Below, in pieces: positions 24,518-36,531 of a stretch of 64,000 bases of DNA. Location of the stretch: positions 29,824,154 through 29,888,153 of the forward strand of contig OY744608.1 in NCBI GenBank assembly GCA_963556255.1, given 5' to 3'. Both the position numbers and the translations under genes were made by a program. Each line of letters opens with the position of its first letter. Position 1 is the first letter of the stretch. Under the pieces are notes generated by a model that did not search any database, was not told the origin of the DNA, and saw only the letters and a list, made by a program, of their open reading frames with translations. This stretch comes from Allolobophora icterica. Its lineage: Eukaryota; Annelida; Clitellata; Crassiclitellata; Lumbricidae.

Positions 24518-26082
24518 TCTATGAACAAATCTGGAAAGGCTTGCAGTGTTAGAACAAAATGCTAACTACTGTTCTACTCAAGTTTCATTGTAACAGTATT
24601 TACTACTTTCCCTCAAATAAGTTTGGAATCGGCGTATCTAATAAACATCTGTGGTGCATGGAATCAAAAACCTATTTTAGTCGAGGCGCGGAGCTGCATC
24701 AATGCAACCCAACACGGGTAACGCAAGGTGTGCGTTTTCAGTTTTCAGTATCCCGCGCGTGAGAGCAAAACATTCCCAAAGAGGCTGCGCTGGTCAACTT
24801 CTCTGCGGCCAGAAAGCGTGATCAGGGCCCGATAGACTCGTTGCGTTAAGGCCAGAGACCATAAAAACAGGCCAGAGACCATAAAGGCGTCATAAACTAA
24901 ACAACGAACGCTCATAACAGCGACTGTAAAATGCTAAACACCTAAAATGGCGGAAATCACACATCAGCCAATCAACAAATAGGTCAAAGCCTAATATCCA
25001 ATCATAAGTAAGTAGGCCGGTGAAGCTGCGGATCACCAAGAAATCGATAATTGGTTAACAGCTGGTGATTTAGGCCTAGGCCCTATTTCCGGGCGATACT
25101 CTTTAAGCAAATATCCACTAAAAGTTCTATTCTAAATTAATTCACGTCTCCCAGTCAGTTTAGATAAGCCAACTTCAAACCAAACTTGAAACGGGTCAAT
25201 TTGCAATATCGAGATGTCTACAGCGCCCAAACAGTATAATTCACAGATCTTCATGAGAAAAAATCGATAGGTGGCCGAGGTAATTAGAATTGGCTCGGGG
25301 TCAATACGTTGGTCAGCCAACTTTAGGAGATTGAGATTTCAGCGTACGTGTATACGTGTCAATTCCACTTTGATGCAGATCTCGCGGTTCAATGGGAGTC
25401 AGAAATCCTACATTTTAATGCCCCGCAAAATTAAATTTTGCAAACTTTTTAATTAAGCCACACCAAACAGTGTAAATACGAAGCTCGATAACTGCCTTCT
25501 AATTTCGAATTGAAATGAAAAATAACAATTGAAAAATTATTAATAAACATAAAAACTTAATTTTTTTGAAAATGTTGCCCCTAAATCAAAGATCTTTGCA
25601 ACGATTGCCAAACAGCATGCACTAGTAAGCCACGATTAAGTAAGTAAGTAAGTAAGTAGCCTTTATTTACATATGACAAACGCACATGCATTGCATGTAT
25701 ACAATGATTACATACATTTTGAAAACAAAACTATAACATGAAAACAAAACTATAACATGAGCAGGTATCCAAAGATTGCGGCTGTCGATCGGGTACGTGT
25801 TATACCACTGCGAATCTGCGACTTTGGCGTGATTTACGGGGAGACTAGCGATTGAATCAATAATTTGATATCAGATTATATAGCAGTAATCCTTCCGCTA
25901 CTCCTTACATCTCACCAAGTGGAATTGTTAAACTGGAAATGAGTAGGAACAGAAGTCAGTTGCGTGTACAGTCTGTAGACTCTACGCAAATGGAATCTGG
26001 TTTTTGCCCGGCGTAATAGTGGCGCCACCTGGCATAATAAATAAATGCAGGTATCCAAAGTCGTGCTTGACTTTCGGTTGAT
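24518..26082. promoter_or_regulatory. divergent PBX/PGAP2 intergenic region
   Basis: The start codons of PBX (minus) and PGAP2 (plus) lie about 1.6 kb apart, so both promoters must lie in or near this segment unless distal 5' exons exist. The part at 24660-24860 is relatively GC/CpG-rich (cgaggcgcgg, cccgcgcgtg). The 15-mer gccagagaccataaa occurs twice in tandem at about 24851-24886. I did not find a convincing TATA box. The PGAP2 side holds aagt repeats (25637-25656) typical of a retroelement tail. Confidence 0.5.
25637..25770. repeat. aagt microsatellite and short retroelement tail
   Basis: taagtaagtaagtaagtag is followed by cctttatttacatatgaca. This resembles the 3' end of a LINE or SINE in reverse orientation. 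The phrase gaaaacaaaactataacat is then repeated in tandem at about 25721-25758. Confidence 0.5.
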
Positions 26083-29000
26083 ATGATCGTTATCGCAAAT
26101 GTAAACGAAGACAAGATGGAGCCGCACACTCCGTCGTTTACAATAGGTGTTCGGAATTTGGGCAGATTTGTCCTGTCGTTGCCCGCATTTGGTTTTATAG
26201 CGTGCGTTCTGCTATCTCTTATATACAACTTTGAAGGCTCTACAGCAACTCATTGTGGGGTAACAGTTCCGTTTCGCAGCCTATCATGTTTTTGGCTTCT
26301 AAAGTGCCTGCGGTTAAAATCAAGATGAAGTGGAAGTAAAAGATGAATTTGGATTCTAACGGTTGCACGAACCAGTAAAATTCCAAGCTATTGCATCGGC
26401 AGCAATAGGGATTCTGTAGCTGCATGTAACGGTTCATGGTTTGCCAAGACTTGAATTTCCACGCCTTTGGTTAATTTCGTATGAACTATTCTTATCTATT
26501 TTCATGGTCTTAATGTTTTTAATGCCGCTGCCCATTGTATTAGAGTTGTCCCCAGGTTTGGTCATATATATAGCTTCCTTTATGCGGTATACTTTGTACT
26601 GGCTCCCTATCCAGCAGCTTATTCGGTTTAAGATCCTGAGCCTTATGCTCAATTGTCTTGTTGGCTGTGCTGCATAGGGAAGAAGCTGGATGGTGATGGA
26701 GGAGAATCATGCATAATTTATGCCCGTCCAAAATATTTTTCATCCGTCCAAAGGACGGGTGGACGGGTGGTTGGCTAAGGGCCTGTTTATAAATGTCAGA
26801 TTACAACTACAGTGTTGCACGTTTGATCCAAGGATGCACGAAGTTTATGCTTTTGAGCCTTGGAACAGGAGTGCTTTGAGGAAGCACGGTTGTGGAACTG
26901 TGCTGGAGGTCCTGTGCTGGCTCCCTGTTGGTCAGCATATTGTATACATAGTCGTCTTCTTGATTTGGCATTGGCAACTGGGCAGGCCCTTAGCCAGAAA
27001 TAAAGAGCAGGGCGTCCAAAAGCATTCAAAGTCATGACCGCCCGATGCCGCGACCGTACGAGTCCGACTGCAAAAGTCTGCAATGCCCCTACACTGCATG
27101 ACTTTTGGGTTTTGATCACAATTGTAACAGTTTTGTTTTACATACAAGGATACAAACAACAATCTGTTAACTTCAGATTGTAACTTTTAATTCCATTATT
27201 TGATTATTATAGCCTAGGGAACAGATATTGATCACATGTCCCGTTATTTGTTATCAATCTAAGCCCCTATTCATAAGGTCAAGGTATTTATATAGTCAAA
27301 TCAGTTACCAATTACCATGAAACAACCTCATCTAATTGGCACTTAATTACACCTATCCTAGGTCATAAATAGCTGCTTCAGAAGTGTATCTTGTGTGGGA
27401 AAAGGAACATCGTTACACAGATGAAGGAGAATGGATTATACATTATACGACATTTAACCCGCCCAATGCCGTCCATGTACAATTTATGGCCGTCCAAAAT
27501 GATTTTCCATCATACAAAGGATGGCTGGACGGGTGGCTGGCTAAGCGCCTGCAACTGGGCCTTGCCACAACTTATCTGCATGTCTTACGCTGCCCTGTAC
27601 TGGGAGCCCAGGGTAGCTGCCGCTCTGTTCTTCCGGGAGGGGTGCTCGCAGTGCCGTTTGCTTGGCCGGCTATCATGCAGAACCGTGCCTTCTCAGTGGT
27701 CAGCCCAATGTTCTGGAATGGGCTACCTCAGATGTTGCGTCTGCTTCCCAAAAGCCTCTCTGATACTTTCTATGTTAGCTTAAAGAAGTCCTGTTTCATC
27801 ATATGGAGTCAGGAGCACCTCTGAGTAGCCCCCTGGAAAAGGCACTATGCAAATACTTTAATGAATAAATGAATGTATGAGTTAACACAGAGTTTGTTAA
27901 CAGTACAAAGAAGTGCAAACAGAAGTATCATCAACTGAAGGAACTATTATTTTATGTGAAAGCGCTGAATGTTAAATTTGACTGTGATGATGGTTTAGAA
28001 AAAAATGGAGAATGATAGACATACATATGCCATTTGAAAAAAGTTTTTACATTGGTTATAAAATTAAAAAATTTGCAGCATGTTGCAAAGGTTACACGAC
28101 CTGGCATGAACGGAGTAACTAGTGTACACATGATTTTCATGTGTTATTCACTCGAGGCCTGAATGGAGTGTTTAAAATAAATGTATGCTCTGGACATGGT
28201 GATAACAAACGTCGAAAAGGCCGTAAGAGAGCAAGATAAGTGTCACGCAGTTGCAAATTGCACTGTTTCCACTTCATGCAACATATTAGGGATTCAAACC
28301 CAGGTAACAGATATGACAGGCAGACATGCTAACTGCTTGGACACCGTGCTACTACAACATTGACGTAGGGAGGTCCAGATGTGCTGCGTACAGCTAAAGA
28401 CCGGATTGGTTAAATGGAGAAGGAAGTCAATTGCCCACACTTGAAAACAGGTCTAGGGATAGAGTTAGGAACCAAATAACCAAAGGCGTAGAAATTCAAA
28501 TCTTGGCTAACCACGAACCATACATGCAGCTACAGAATCCCTACTGGTGCCGATGCAATTGCTTGGAATATACATTACAATAATAGGATTGTAATGTACA
28601 CTTCCACCATGTTGTATGGATGAGATGCAGGGAACATTACGTGGGCTGGGTGTATTCATTCATTCATATGGAGAATTTATATAGCGCCTCTTCAAGGCTA
28701 TCTACTCAGAAGCACTCCCGACCCAACCCCGGCTGAAGAGTACAGTCTTGAGATTTGAATAAAATGTGGCGGAATGGGTGCTTGGGACCAAGCGAAGCGC
28801 TACAGGGAGCCCATTCCAGATTGCAGGGCCAGCGATGGAAAAATCACGGTGCTGCCTAAGGGCGGTCCGTGAGCGGAGAACTAGAAGCTCAGCCTGCTTA
28901 GAAGAGCGCAGGGAACCACGGCGCTGGATGTTCAGGGTGGAGCGGCAATGCTCTCGCAAATACACAGGGGCCTCACCCACAAGGCAGCGCCACACTAGGG

Positions 29001-32000
29001 CAGAGACCCGATAGGCAATACGCTGCAGGATAGGAAGCCAATGCAAAAATCCCGCATGTACTCGGTGACATGGCCAAATCTCGGGATGCGACCAATAAGG
29101 CGTGCCGCTGCGCGCAGGACCCAGTCCAAGCACCCAATCCGAGCAGCTGGGAGACCAAGGTAGAGAGTACTGCAATAGTCAAGGCGAGATACGACAAATG
29201 AGTGGACAAGCGTGGAAGCAGCAGTGCAGGTTAGAGAGCGAGAGACTACTCTAAGCTGGCGCAGCTGATAGTAACAGTTACGGCAAAGTAGGTTTATGTG
29301 TTGCGTAAAGGTCAGCTCTTGGTCCAGTATGACACCAAGTATGTATGTTTTAAGTTTTCATGTGTTGTTATAGTCCAGGCATGGCGAACCTTATTTAGCT
29401 CGCGTGCCAGAAAATGGCTCTTAAAGAAAGTGGAAAATTTCGCGTGCCAGAAATTTATTGAATCAATGAACACGGAATTAAGGACCCGAAAAATGAAAGC
29501 TAATATTGAAAAGTCATTGTATTATTTTTGAACGCAGCTACTTAATAATGCGATTTATTTACATTTACTACAATTTTACGTGACAACGAAGCAGGAAAGA
29601 AATTGCTGGATGTAAGAAATAAAAATATATAAAAAAGTATGAAAAAACGAAAGTTCAGAGTTCAGGTGGCGTGCCAAGCAAAATCTGTTGGCGTGCCAGG
29701 TTGGGCACGCGTGCCATAGGTTCGCCATCCCTGTTATAGTCGCTTAATTTCATACCCTGCACCTGAGGGTTGGCTTAAGGTACTGCTGTTCTTATTTGAT
29801 GTAGAACCATTTACATTATGTACAAACAGATTACATGAAATGAAGACAACTTTATGTTCTATGAATAAATGTTTCTTTTTATGTAGGTAAGAAATTATCT
29901 TCCCTCTGCAAGTGCTGCGATTGGCGGATATACACCACAGCGTTACGTCTGGCGCATTAGCATAGCACTGCACTGTGCACCTCGCTTCTTCTATACAGCT
30001 CTCTACTACAATCACTATATGAGCAACAAGGTGAAATCTTACACAGGCTTCTATGAAGTGTTTGTAGCTGCAACTGCATTACTGAACGTTGTCGAGAACC
30101 TCTGCTTGGTCGCCTTAACGTTTGTGTCTTCTACAGAAAATTATGGTTAGTGTCATCTGTTACTTTTATGTAAGAAGGTAATTGTAAATGTAAACTCAGA
30201 AATTTCAAAAGCTAAACAGATGGCATCAGTGTATTTGCAAGTGCTGTAGTAAGTCAGAGGCGATTCCAAAGATGGATACTATAGGAAAACCTTAATCCGA
30301 TAATCAGGTAAAGGTAACTGACTATGTAACCCAATACTGCAGTTCTTTATGTGATTGTCAGTTTTCTCCTTATTCATGCTAGAGTGACATGTATTTGAAC
30401 AGCACATCAAATGCTAAGTCAAGGGATTCTTCTTATTCAGAGGTGTTCAATCAAACCAGAAATGATAACGCACTTGGGTCAATTCCAAAATCAAATTCCA
30501 AACTTCAGGTGGATAGACATCCATGTACAGTAGTTGATTCTAATTGTAACTGAACAAAGAGCAAAACAAGTCAGATGCGCTCTGTGTGCTAGACACTATG
30601 ATGTTAAATGTCACTGAGACCTAGACTATTAGCAAAACAATGCACAGTAGACTAGAAGATCCACCAGTGGGGCCACACACCCGCATGGAGCCAACCAACG
30701 AGTTCCCATCAACAGTTGACAATGACTTCGATGTTCAGACGATGTTAGAATTGATGAAGAGAGGCTATTAAGACAAGAGGAAGAGCGTTATTCATTTTGT
30801 TTATTCAATAAATCAAGCTGTCAAGTTTGCAACTTGTTGCAAAATTACAGATTAAATGGCACTATGTAGTATGAGTTTTACAATTTTTGTTTATAGTTTT
30901 GATTAAAAGACCTTATGCGAAATTGCAGAATGGACAGATTTGATGAGTTAGACAGAAGTGTCTGAGAATTGCCATAGTTTGGGGTGAGTTTTGTGTTAGA
31001 ATGCTTGGTTTTTCATCTCTGTTTAAATGAGACACAAAGTTGCCTTATGCTCTTGGTTATTGTTTTCTGACAGGTGTGCATGAGAATAGTTTCATTGGTT
31101 TTATGGTGTTTGCTGAGCTTCATATGCTCTTCACCATTGTCTTATGGTGTTGGAAGAGTGCATCTCAATCCACGACTCAAACGGTGGGTATAGTTTCATG
31201 CAGATTCATCCTTATTAAGGCATTATGTTAGTATCAGGATGCAGGTGGACATAACCACAGATGCTCCCTAACATCCCCGCGATTACTATATGAATAAATC
31301 ACTGCCTTATGTGCGCACTAGGTTTTGAGACTGAAATCTGATGTGGTTTAACTTTGAATCTTAGTTAACTAGTTAAGCTTTTATATTTCACCTACTTTAT
31401 ACTATTTAGCCAGTTGCCAGTATGTTTATGCACATGGGTAGCCCTGCTAGCAGGACCTAGGTCCCTTAGGCGTTGTTTCCCTTTACTTTCTGTTAATACT
31501 GTTACTAAAGGATTTTATTTTCTGTAAATTTTGGTATAAAATGATCTGATTTTTTTGTAACTGCATATTATGAGAAGTAGTAAAATTTATGGTTATGGTT
31601 ATAAATATACATGTACAAATGGACATGTCTCAAAGTATGCTCGACTCAGGTCAACATGCCATAACCTACAATAATTAATTTGCATTTCTCTAGAATTAGT
31701 TGATATAAACGTTATCGAAATTCTTTGGAAATTTATGAAAATCTTAGAAAGTAAGGAAGGAAACCTGAGATAACGTCATAAAAATTGTTCTGAACCACAG
31801 AAGAATGTAGAATATTATGGGTATTATTAGTAACCAATGTTGGACAGCATTGGATGGCTGCAAGGTAAATTCTAGATCGCCAGTAAACATATTTATGTAT
31901 ATACATACATATATGCATGCCTATGTGCATGCATGGAAGCACATGCTCACAAAAGTTTTATGCTTACAAAAGTTTTATGCTTACTAAAGTTTGTGCATGC

Positions 32001-35000
32001 GTTCTTTGGTCTGAGCGCTTCAAGAACTTCAAAAGAACAACACTTACATTATATCTTCAGGATTTGTTTAAATAACTTTCAGCACATCCTGAAAATAATG
32101 TTGATAGTTGATGTTAATTTAAACCAAGATCTCTACTGAATATCTGATTGCATACAATAGGTAAGGTAAGGTTGATATGAACACAATAGGTAAGGTAAGG
32201 TTGATATTAACACCTTGTGATAATGCAGCATACCGGTAAGTCTCCTTGCTGAGCTCCTAGAATCCTAGATGCCATGTTATATTTGTGTGCAAGTTGCTTG
32301 TACATGATGACTTTCTTTAATGTGGTTTTTGCATCAGCTAGGGAGTGAAAGACAAGTCCTGTGTTGCAGAGACATGAAGAATATTGCTGAAATATTAAAC
32401 GGTCTATGTTTGTAGAATTATAACGCGCTTGGAATGAAAGTTGTATTCTTTCTGGTGAGTATGGTGTGCTCTGGAGGAGCTGCTTATTTCTTCATCAGGC
32501 ACAACTCACACTGTGAACCTGGAAGTAAGTTCTGTTCTTAATGTCTAGTACGTGTATGCATGATGCTAGAATTCATATTGATCACACAACATGATATACA
32601 CATGTGCATGTTTCTGGGATCTTATTTACACTGAGTAAAGGGCTGCCTAGCGGATCTGTAAAGAGGAGTTTTGTGTGCTTCTTGAGCTGTATCAAGCAAA
32701 ACATGCATGTGCAGAAGGAGGTTATTCCAGGATGATACACCAGTATGCACATTGCACAACGTGTTTGGGCTGATCTGTGCCTCAGGCCTTGGCACTACAG
32801 TTGTCATCACTGCTGGCCTGAGGATGATATCAACCAATTTAAAACATGTGGTCAGAGGCTTGTCCATCACCTTTGCATACCAAATATGTTTAGGCCATGT
32901 TTAGGCCTTGGCTAGGTATTGTTTGGGTCCATTTCACTTATTAAGGGTAAAAACATGTCGCATATACCACTGCAGATAGAGTTGAAGTCTAAACATGAAG
33001 CTTATTTAGAAATAAAGTTTGAACAAAGCTGTGTCATTTAATTTTTGGTCTGTGCTTGTAGTTCTAGATATGGTAAATTGAATGTGATTGCACAGGAAAT
33101 GTGTCTTGTTACGTTGTATTTCTACAGTTTGCCAATGTTTTATGTAAATGTGTTAATAATAAACATTCTTATTGTTATACATTTAAAACCAAAGAGTCAG
33201 GTGACTGTCTTTGTCATTTCTGATTTGGTATGTGAACCATTGTTTCTGAATGCACCATTGCTTCACAATCTGGCAGATCTCCAACATAAGCTGCACATAC
33301 AATTTCCCCATCAATTGGTGATTTATATGTGTGAGATAGTTGCAGATGGTCCAATGGTCATAGAAATTAGGTAGCCACAGTCGCCCCAAAATTGCTCCTA
33401 GTATCTATTTTGTTATTGTTTTGAAAGTTCTATAAATCGTTAGTATGAACGCTTACAGTGCTGTTGGGCCTGTTGCCCATTAATATATGAAGTCCTTCAA
33501 AATTAATGTTTTATCTGACTCTAAATTACCGAAAATCCTGCGCCAAATTTCGTCTTTGTTCGCCATCATGATAACATGTGATTTTAAAATGAAACAAACC
33601 ACTGACTTTCAGGTCTGATCTCTGCAACTATCCCACGCATATAAATCACCAATGGGAAAATTTCACGTGTAGCTTGTTTTTTGCTCTAATTAACACTTAA
33701 CTAGTTACAGATGAATACTGGTTACCTAACTATCAATTGGTTTAGTAAGTGCACCAATAATGTTGCAAATCTGTGCCTTTGGCATGCAAAAGGGTAATCA
33801 ACCTTTTGAAAGGTACACGTTAAAATCCGCGAACGAATATCCGCGTCGTTAAAAACCGCGTCGTTAAAATCCGCGCAATTAAAATCCGCGAGTAGTTATT
33901 TACCGCGCGTGATCATATCCGCGCGATTGTGAGCCATGACTCCATGAGCCATAGTAAATGTCAATAACACTAAAACAAACATATGCATTTCAAAGATGCC
34001 AACGCTGTTCATAACAGAATCATTTCAAGCTTCTAATCATTTAAAGGTAATAAGTGCGAAACCAACTTCTTTTGAACAGCTGCAAAACTTTTTAAGACAG
34101 GAAAGATCAATATTTGCCATTAACAGAAGCCAAGGTGATTCATTGCAAAATGAGGTGAAGTTCCTTGTCTTGGAAAGTTTCGCAGCTGAAGACAATTCCT
34201 TTCAACTACTAATTAAAAAGTAATAAGTGCGAAACCCACTCCTTTTGAAAGATCAATTCAAGTAAGGATTGTATAATGTAGAATTTGGCCAACTAGGCAT
34301 ACAACTGAACCGACCAACCTATATAGGCCTAAACGCATAACGTTTGGCTAAAGATTGTTCAGTAAGAGAATTTTAGTCTCGACAGTCTAGAAAATGCCGT
34401 TAGAATTTGTTAAAAGTAGGCCTATATACCAAGGGCTGGAATCTGTTGTAGTTAACGGATTTACTTTTCGTAAAGAAAGAACTTATAAACATCAGTTTTT
34501 AGAAACATAATGAACTCGCTCTAGAGTCTAGAACGTTATAAACATCTAACATATTGACTTTATAAACATCTCAAATATTGACTATATAAACATCTATAAG
34601 ATTGACTTCATAAACGTCTATGAAATTGACTTTATCGTGTGAAAAAATAAAGACCGCGCGGATATGATCACGCGCGGTAAATAACTACTCGCGGATTTTA
34701 ATTGTGCGGATTTTAACGACGCGGTTTTTAACGGCGCGGATATTCGTTCGCGGATTTTAACGTAAACCCTTTTGAAATGTGTATTATGTAGCTTCATGAG
34801 CAGAAGTAATTCAAAATTGTTTTTGCTATCAGAGCTCTGTCTAACACTTTAAGTTTGAGAGTGTCTAAAAGCGATGGGGAACCAATGCAAACCAAAAGCT
34901 CATCATTGACCCTTTAACAACGAGAGGGATTAGTTTTCCATATACGACGTTTTAGTGCACACTCGTTGTTGAAGTGAATGTTAAGTTTTCAATTATTGAT

Positions 35001-35225
35001 AGTAACATTGATTTTATGTAGCTTTTAAAGTGAAGTTGGTTATATGACTTTATGATATTGAATTAACTCTGTGTTTTAGTTTACACGTGGTTTGCCATTT
35101 GTGAATATGCAATAATTATGTCGAACATCGGATTTCACGGAACAGCAACTATAGACTTCAGTGACAGATATTTGACTGTAGTGACAGGATCTAACATGCT
35201 GATGCATAAAACTAAACCATCATAA
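26083..35225 (+). CDS. PGAP2: Post-GPI attachment to proteins factor 2 (PGAP2)
   Basis: Five exons with AG/GT borders: 26083-26259, 29887-30145, 31074-31183, 32416-32524 and 35080-35225. They join in frame for 266 codons plus a TAA stop. Family landmarks in order: first membrane segment SLPAFGFIACVLLSLIYNF; ATHCGVRNYLPSASAAIGG at the exon 1/2 join; TPQRYVWRISIALHCAPRFF; LLNVVENLCLVALTFVSSTE; GVHENSFIGFMVFAELHML; RHNSHCEPGIYTWFAICEY; and C-terminal NIGFHGTATIDFSDR. Several stretches are long and hydrophobic, as expected for this multi-pass Golgi/ER protein. PGAP2 is needed for the fatty-acid remodelling of GPI anchors in the Golgi. Two start codons are possible. The inner one (26116, MEPHTPS) gives 255 residues, close to the usual length, and is my preference. 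Introns 1 and 4 carry many transposons. Confidence 0.94.
26540..26680 (+). mobile_element. LINE tail fragment
   Basis: The frame reads RYTLYWLPIQQLIRFKILSL then MLNCLVGCAA, the LHWLPIxxRIxFKIxxLxxxCLxGxAP signature of CR1/L2-type LINEs. Short and truncated on both sides, in PGAP2 intron 1. Confidence 0.65.
26711..26782 (+). repeat. dispersed repeat, copy 1 of 2
   Basis: It has the order taatttatgcccgtccaaaa, a T-rich part, then ggacgggtggacgggtggt and tggctaag. The same order recurs at 27474-27547 in the same orientation. Both copies sit just 5' of a LINE tail fragment, so they may belong to one retroelement family. Confidence 0.65.
26870..27000 (+). mobile_element. LINE tail fragment
   Basis: The frame reads TVLEVLCWLPVGQHIVYIVV followed by FLIWHWQLGRPLA. 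It aligns with the LHWLPVxxRIxYKxxVLxWxCLxGxAP signature of CR1/L2-type LINEs and is degraded. Confidence 0.55.
27474..27547 (+). repeat. dispersed repeat, copy 2 of 2
   Basis: Second copy of the repeat at 26711-26782 (acaatttatggccgtccaaa, then tggctggacgggtggctgg). It lies directly before the LINE tail at 27560-27880. Confidence 0.65.
27560..27880 (+). mobile_element. CR1/L2-like LINE 3' end
   Basis: The frame reads RAFSVVSPMFWNGLPQMLRL then LPKSLSDTFYVSLKKSCFI, the conserved C terminus of this LINE group (RxFSxxxPxxWNxLPxxLR...FxxxLKxxLF). It is followed by a 3' tail with aatgaataaatgaatg repeats. Truncated at the 5' side. Confidence 0.75.
28283..28360 (-). mobile_element. tRNA-derived SINE head
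   Basis: On the minus strand a box-A-like region (gtagtagcacggtgtccaag) is followed by a clear box B (gggtttgaatccc). The rest does not fold as a tRNA. It lies in PGAP2 intron 1. Confidence 0.55.
28650..29330 (-). mobile_element. CR1/L2-like LINE 3' end, reverse transcriptase tail
   Basis: On the minus strand one frame of about 157 codons (28702-29175) contains LHWLPILQRIAYRVSALVW, CLVGEAPVYLREHC, LRSSKQAELLVLRSRTALRQ and FSIAGPAIWNGLPVALRLVP, the standard C-terminal tail of this LINE group. Beyond the stop come a gcgctatataaattctccat-type 3' UTR and gaatgaatgaatac repeats at the 3' end (28652-28665). It is truncated at the 5' side and is the least decayed LINE in the window. Confidence 0.82.
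29376..29733. mobile_element. 358-bp hAT MITE in PGAP2 intron 1
   Basis: Ends caggcatggcgaacc and ggttcgccatccctg are inverted repeats with one mismatch. The perfect 8-bp duplication ttatagtc lies at 29368-29375 and 29734-29741. The motif gcgtgcca recurs inside both ends. It lies about 150 bp upstream of PGAP2 exon 2. Confidence 0.92.
32157..32214 (+). repeat. 28-bp tandem duplication
   Basis: The phrase aataggtaaggtaaggttga plus a short spacer occurs twice in direct tandem in PGAP2 intron 3. Confidence 0.8.
33812..34769. mobile_element. 958-bp foldback-type DNA transposon in PGAP2 intron 4
   Basis: Long inverted repeats of about 115 bp (33812-33925 and 34655-34769) match at roughly 95 percent. 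Each is built from reiterated ttaaaatccgcg and ttaaaaaccgcg units plus atatccgcg. A perfect 8-bp target duplication, ttttgaaa, lies at 33804-33811 and 34770-34777. The outer ends read gg(g)t followed by acgttaaaatccgcg. The 730-bp core is AT-rich with no recognisable transposase; it holds one 75-codon frame of unknown meaning (33996-34223) and a direct repeat of taataagtgcgaaacc (about 34049 and 34221). Superfamily uncertain: 8-bp duplications occur in hAT, Merlin and P elements. Confidence 0.9.
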
Positions 35226-36000
35226 TTGCTTAAAGCATGTTCTAATTTATATGCAAAATCTGCGAAAGTGATCTACTTCAAGGACATGCGTTTAATCAGG
35301 CAGGTTGAATTTATGAACAATGTCAATGTCAAACTTTTTTACAGACCAGTAAACTGTGTTTTCACTACTCTGATATAACTAAAAATGCATGAAATATGAT
35401 GCACAGTATCGATTACTGCAGCCAAAGATATGTTTATATGATGGTCTCTACTTTTATGTGATGCGCATGAGCGTCTGGAGGGGGGCACAAAATTTGTTAG
35501 GAGATTATAATAAAAAATAGCTGTGAATTAATTAAACCATATCTATATCTCGTATGCATAACACATAAGCTGCCTAGCAATGCTGTTAATTGAATCTGTT
35601 TGCACAATTGTTTAATATGGATAAGTTTAGTGGACAAGTTAATCATGAACTTCACTTCATTACCTGATTCTTGGTACTAAGTTATGTCATGTTTTGATAC
35701 AGAACCTGAAATAATTTCACTATGTAAAATGAGATTTGTTCCCACTGTAAATACTCACTGAACTGCCACATCATACAACCAAAAGCCAAACTGTGATGGC
35801 CCAAGGAAAATATCGTCAGCACCATCAAGTGATCTGGCTGCCAACAACTTTTAAGTCACTTTTCACAATAAGCTAATGCAGTCACTCTCTGTAAGGTCAT
35901 GGCAACTAGGGATCAGCTGAGTTTCATTCTGTAAAAAATGTGTAGGCGTAATTGAGGTTGCAACAATTCAGCACCTCATCCTAGGCCTACATGCAACTGA
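35226..36000. other. PGAP2 3' flank and probable 3' UTR
   Basis: AT-rich DNA after the PGAP2 stop codon. Possible AATAAA signals are present, for example near 35509. At 35465-35500 a stretch gagcgtctggaggggggcac matches one end of MITE family A, so an end fragment of that element lies here. Confidence 0.4.
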
Positions 36001-36003
36001 AGA

Positions 36004-36190
36004 GCAACCAGTGGTTAAGATTGTCACCTGTCGTTCTGAGACCTCATTCCCGGCCGTGGGATTGCTATCAAGTATCAAGATCTTTCCACTCAGAAACACC
36101 CCACCCCGAGTTAATGAGCCTCCGAATACAAGCTAGTGGGCCAACCTGTTAGTGGAGAAACCTTGATAAAGTATCAAGTTATCAACCGAG
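36004..36190 (+). mobile_element. possible SINE
   Basis: gcaaccagtggttaagattg is box-A-like and cctcattcccggccgtggg is a weak box-B-like stretch. A body of about 110 bp follows. The match is weak. Confidence 0.35.
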
Positions 36191-36418
36191 CCCAACTGAT
36201 GTCAAGTGCCTCTGCCTATGCTCTGAGTCATCATTAGTGGGTGAATCTACTTTTGACACTTCACGCTTCTTGCGATAATTTTATCGTAAATAACTCCTAA
36301 CGAACGTTTAAACTTTTCATTTTAAGTTACAAGTTTATAACACATCGCCACAACGTTCTTAATACCATTATGTCTTTAATACACAACAACGTTATAGTAT
36401 TAAATATTCATTTATGCT

Positions 36419-36530
36419 ACAGGCGGGAAATTTTTTTATTGCAAAAAGTATAATCCCGTGATTGATTAATTTCTAATCCCGTAATCCCGGGATTGACAGA
36501 ATGCTCCGGGATTACATTCCCTAGTGCCGA
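36419..36530. repeat. short repeat with iterated atcccgggatt motifs
   Basis: The palindromic core taatcccgggattga and close variants occur several times. One side ends in attccctagtg, which resembles a hAT-type terminus in reverse. No target duplication found. It abuts the palindrome-rich repeat that begins at 36532. Confidence 0.45.
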
Positions 36531-36531
36531 T

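Noticed and set aside
33996..34223. 75-codon frame inside the foldback element as a transposase
   Set aside because: No catalytic or DNA-binding motif can be seen and it is too short; kept only as a note in the element.
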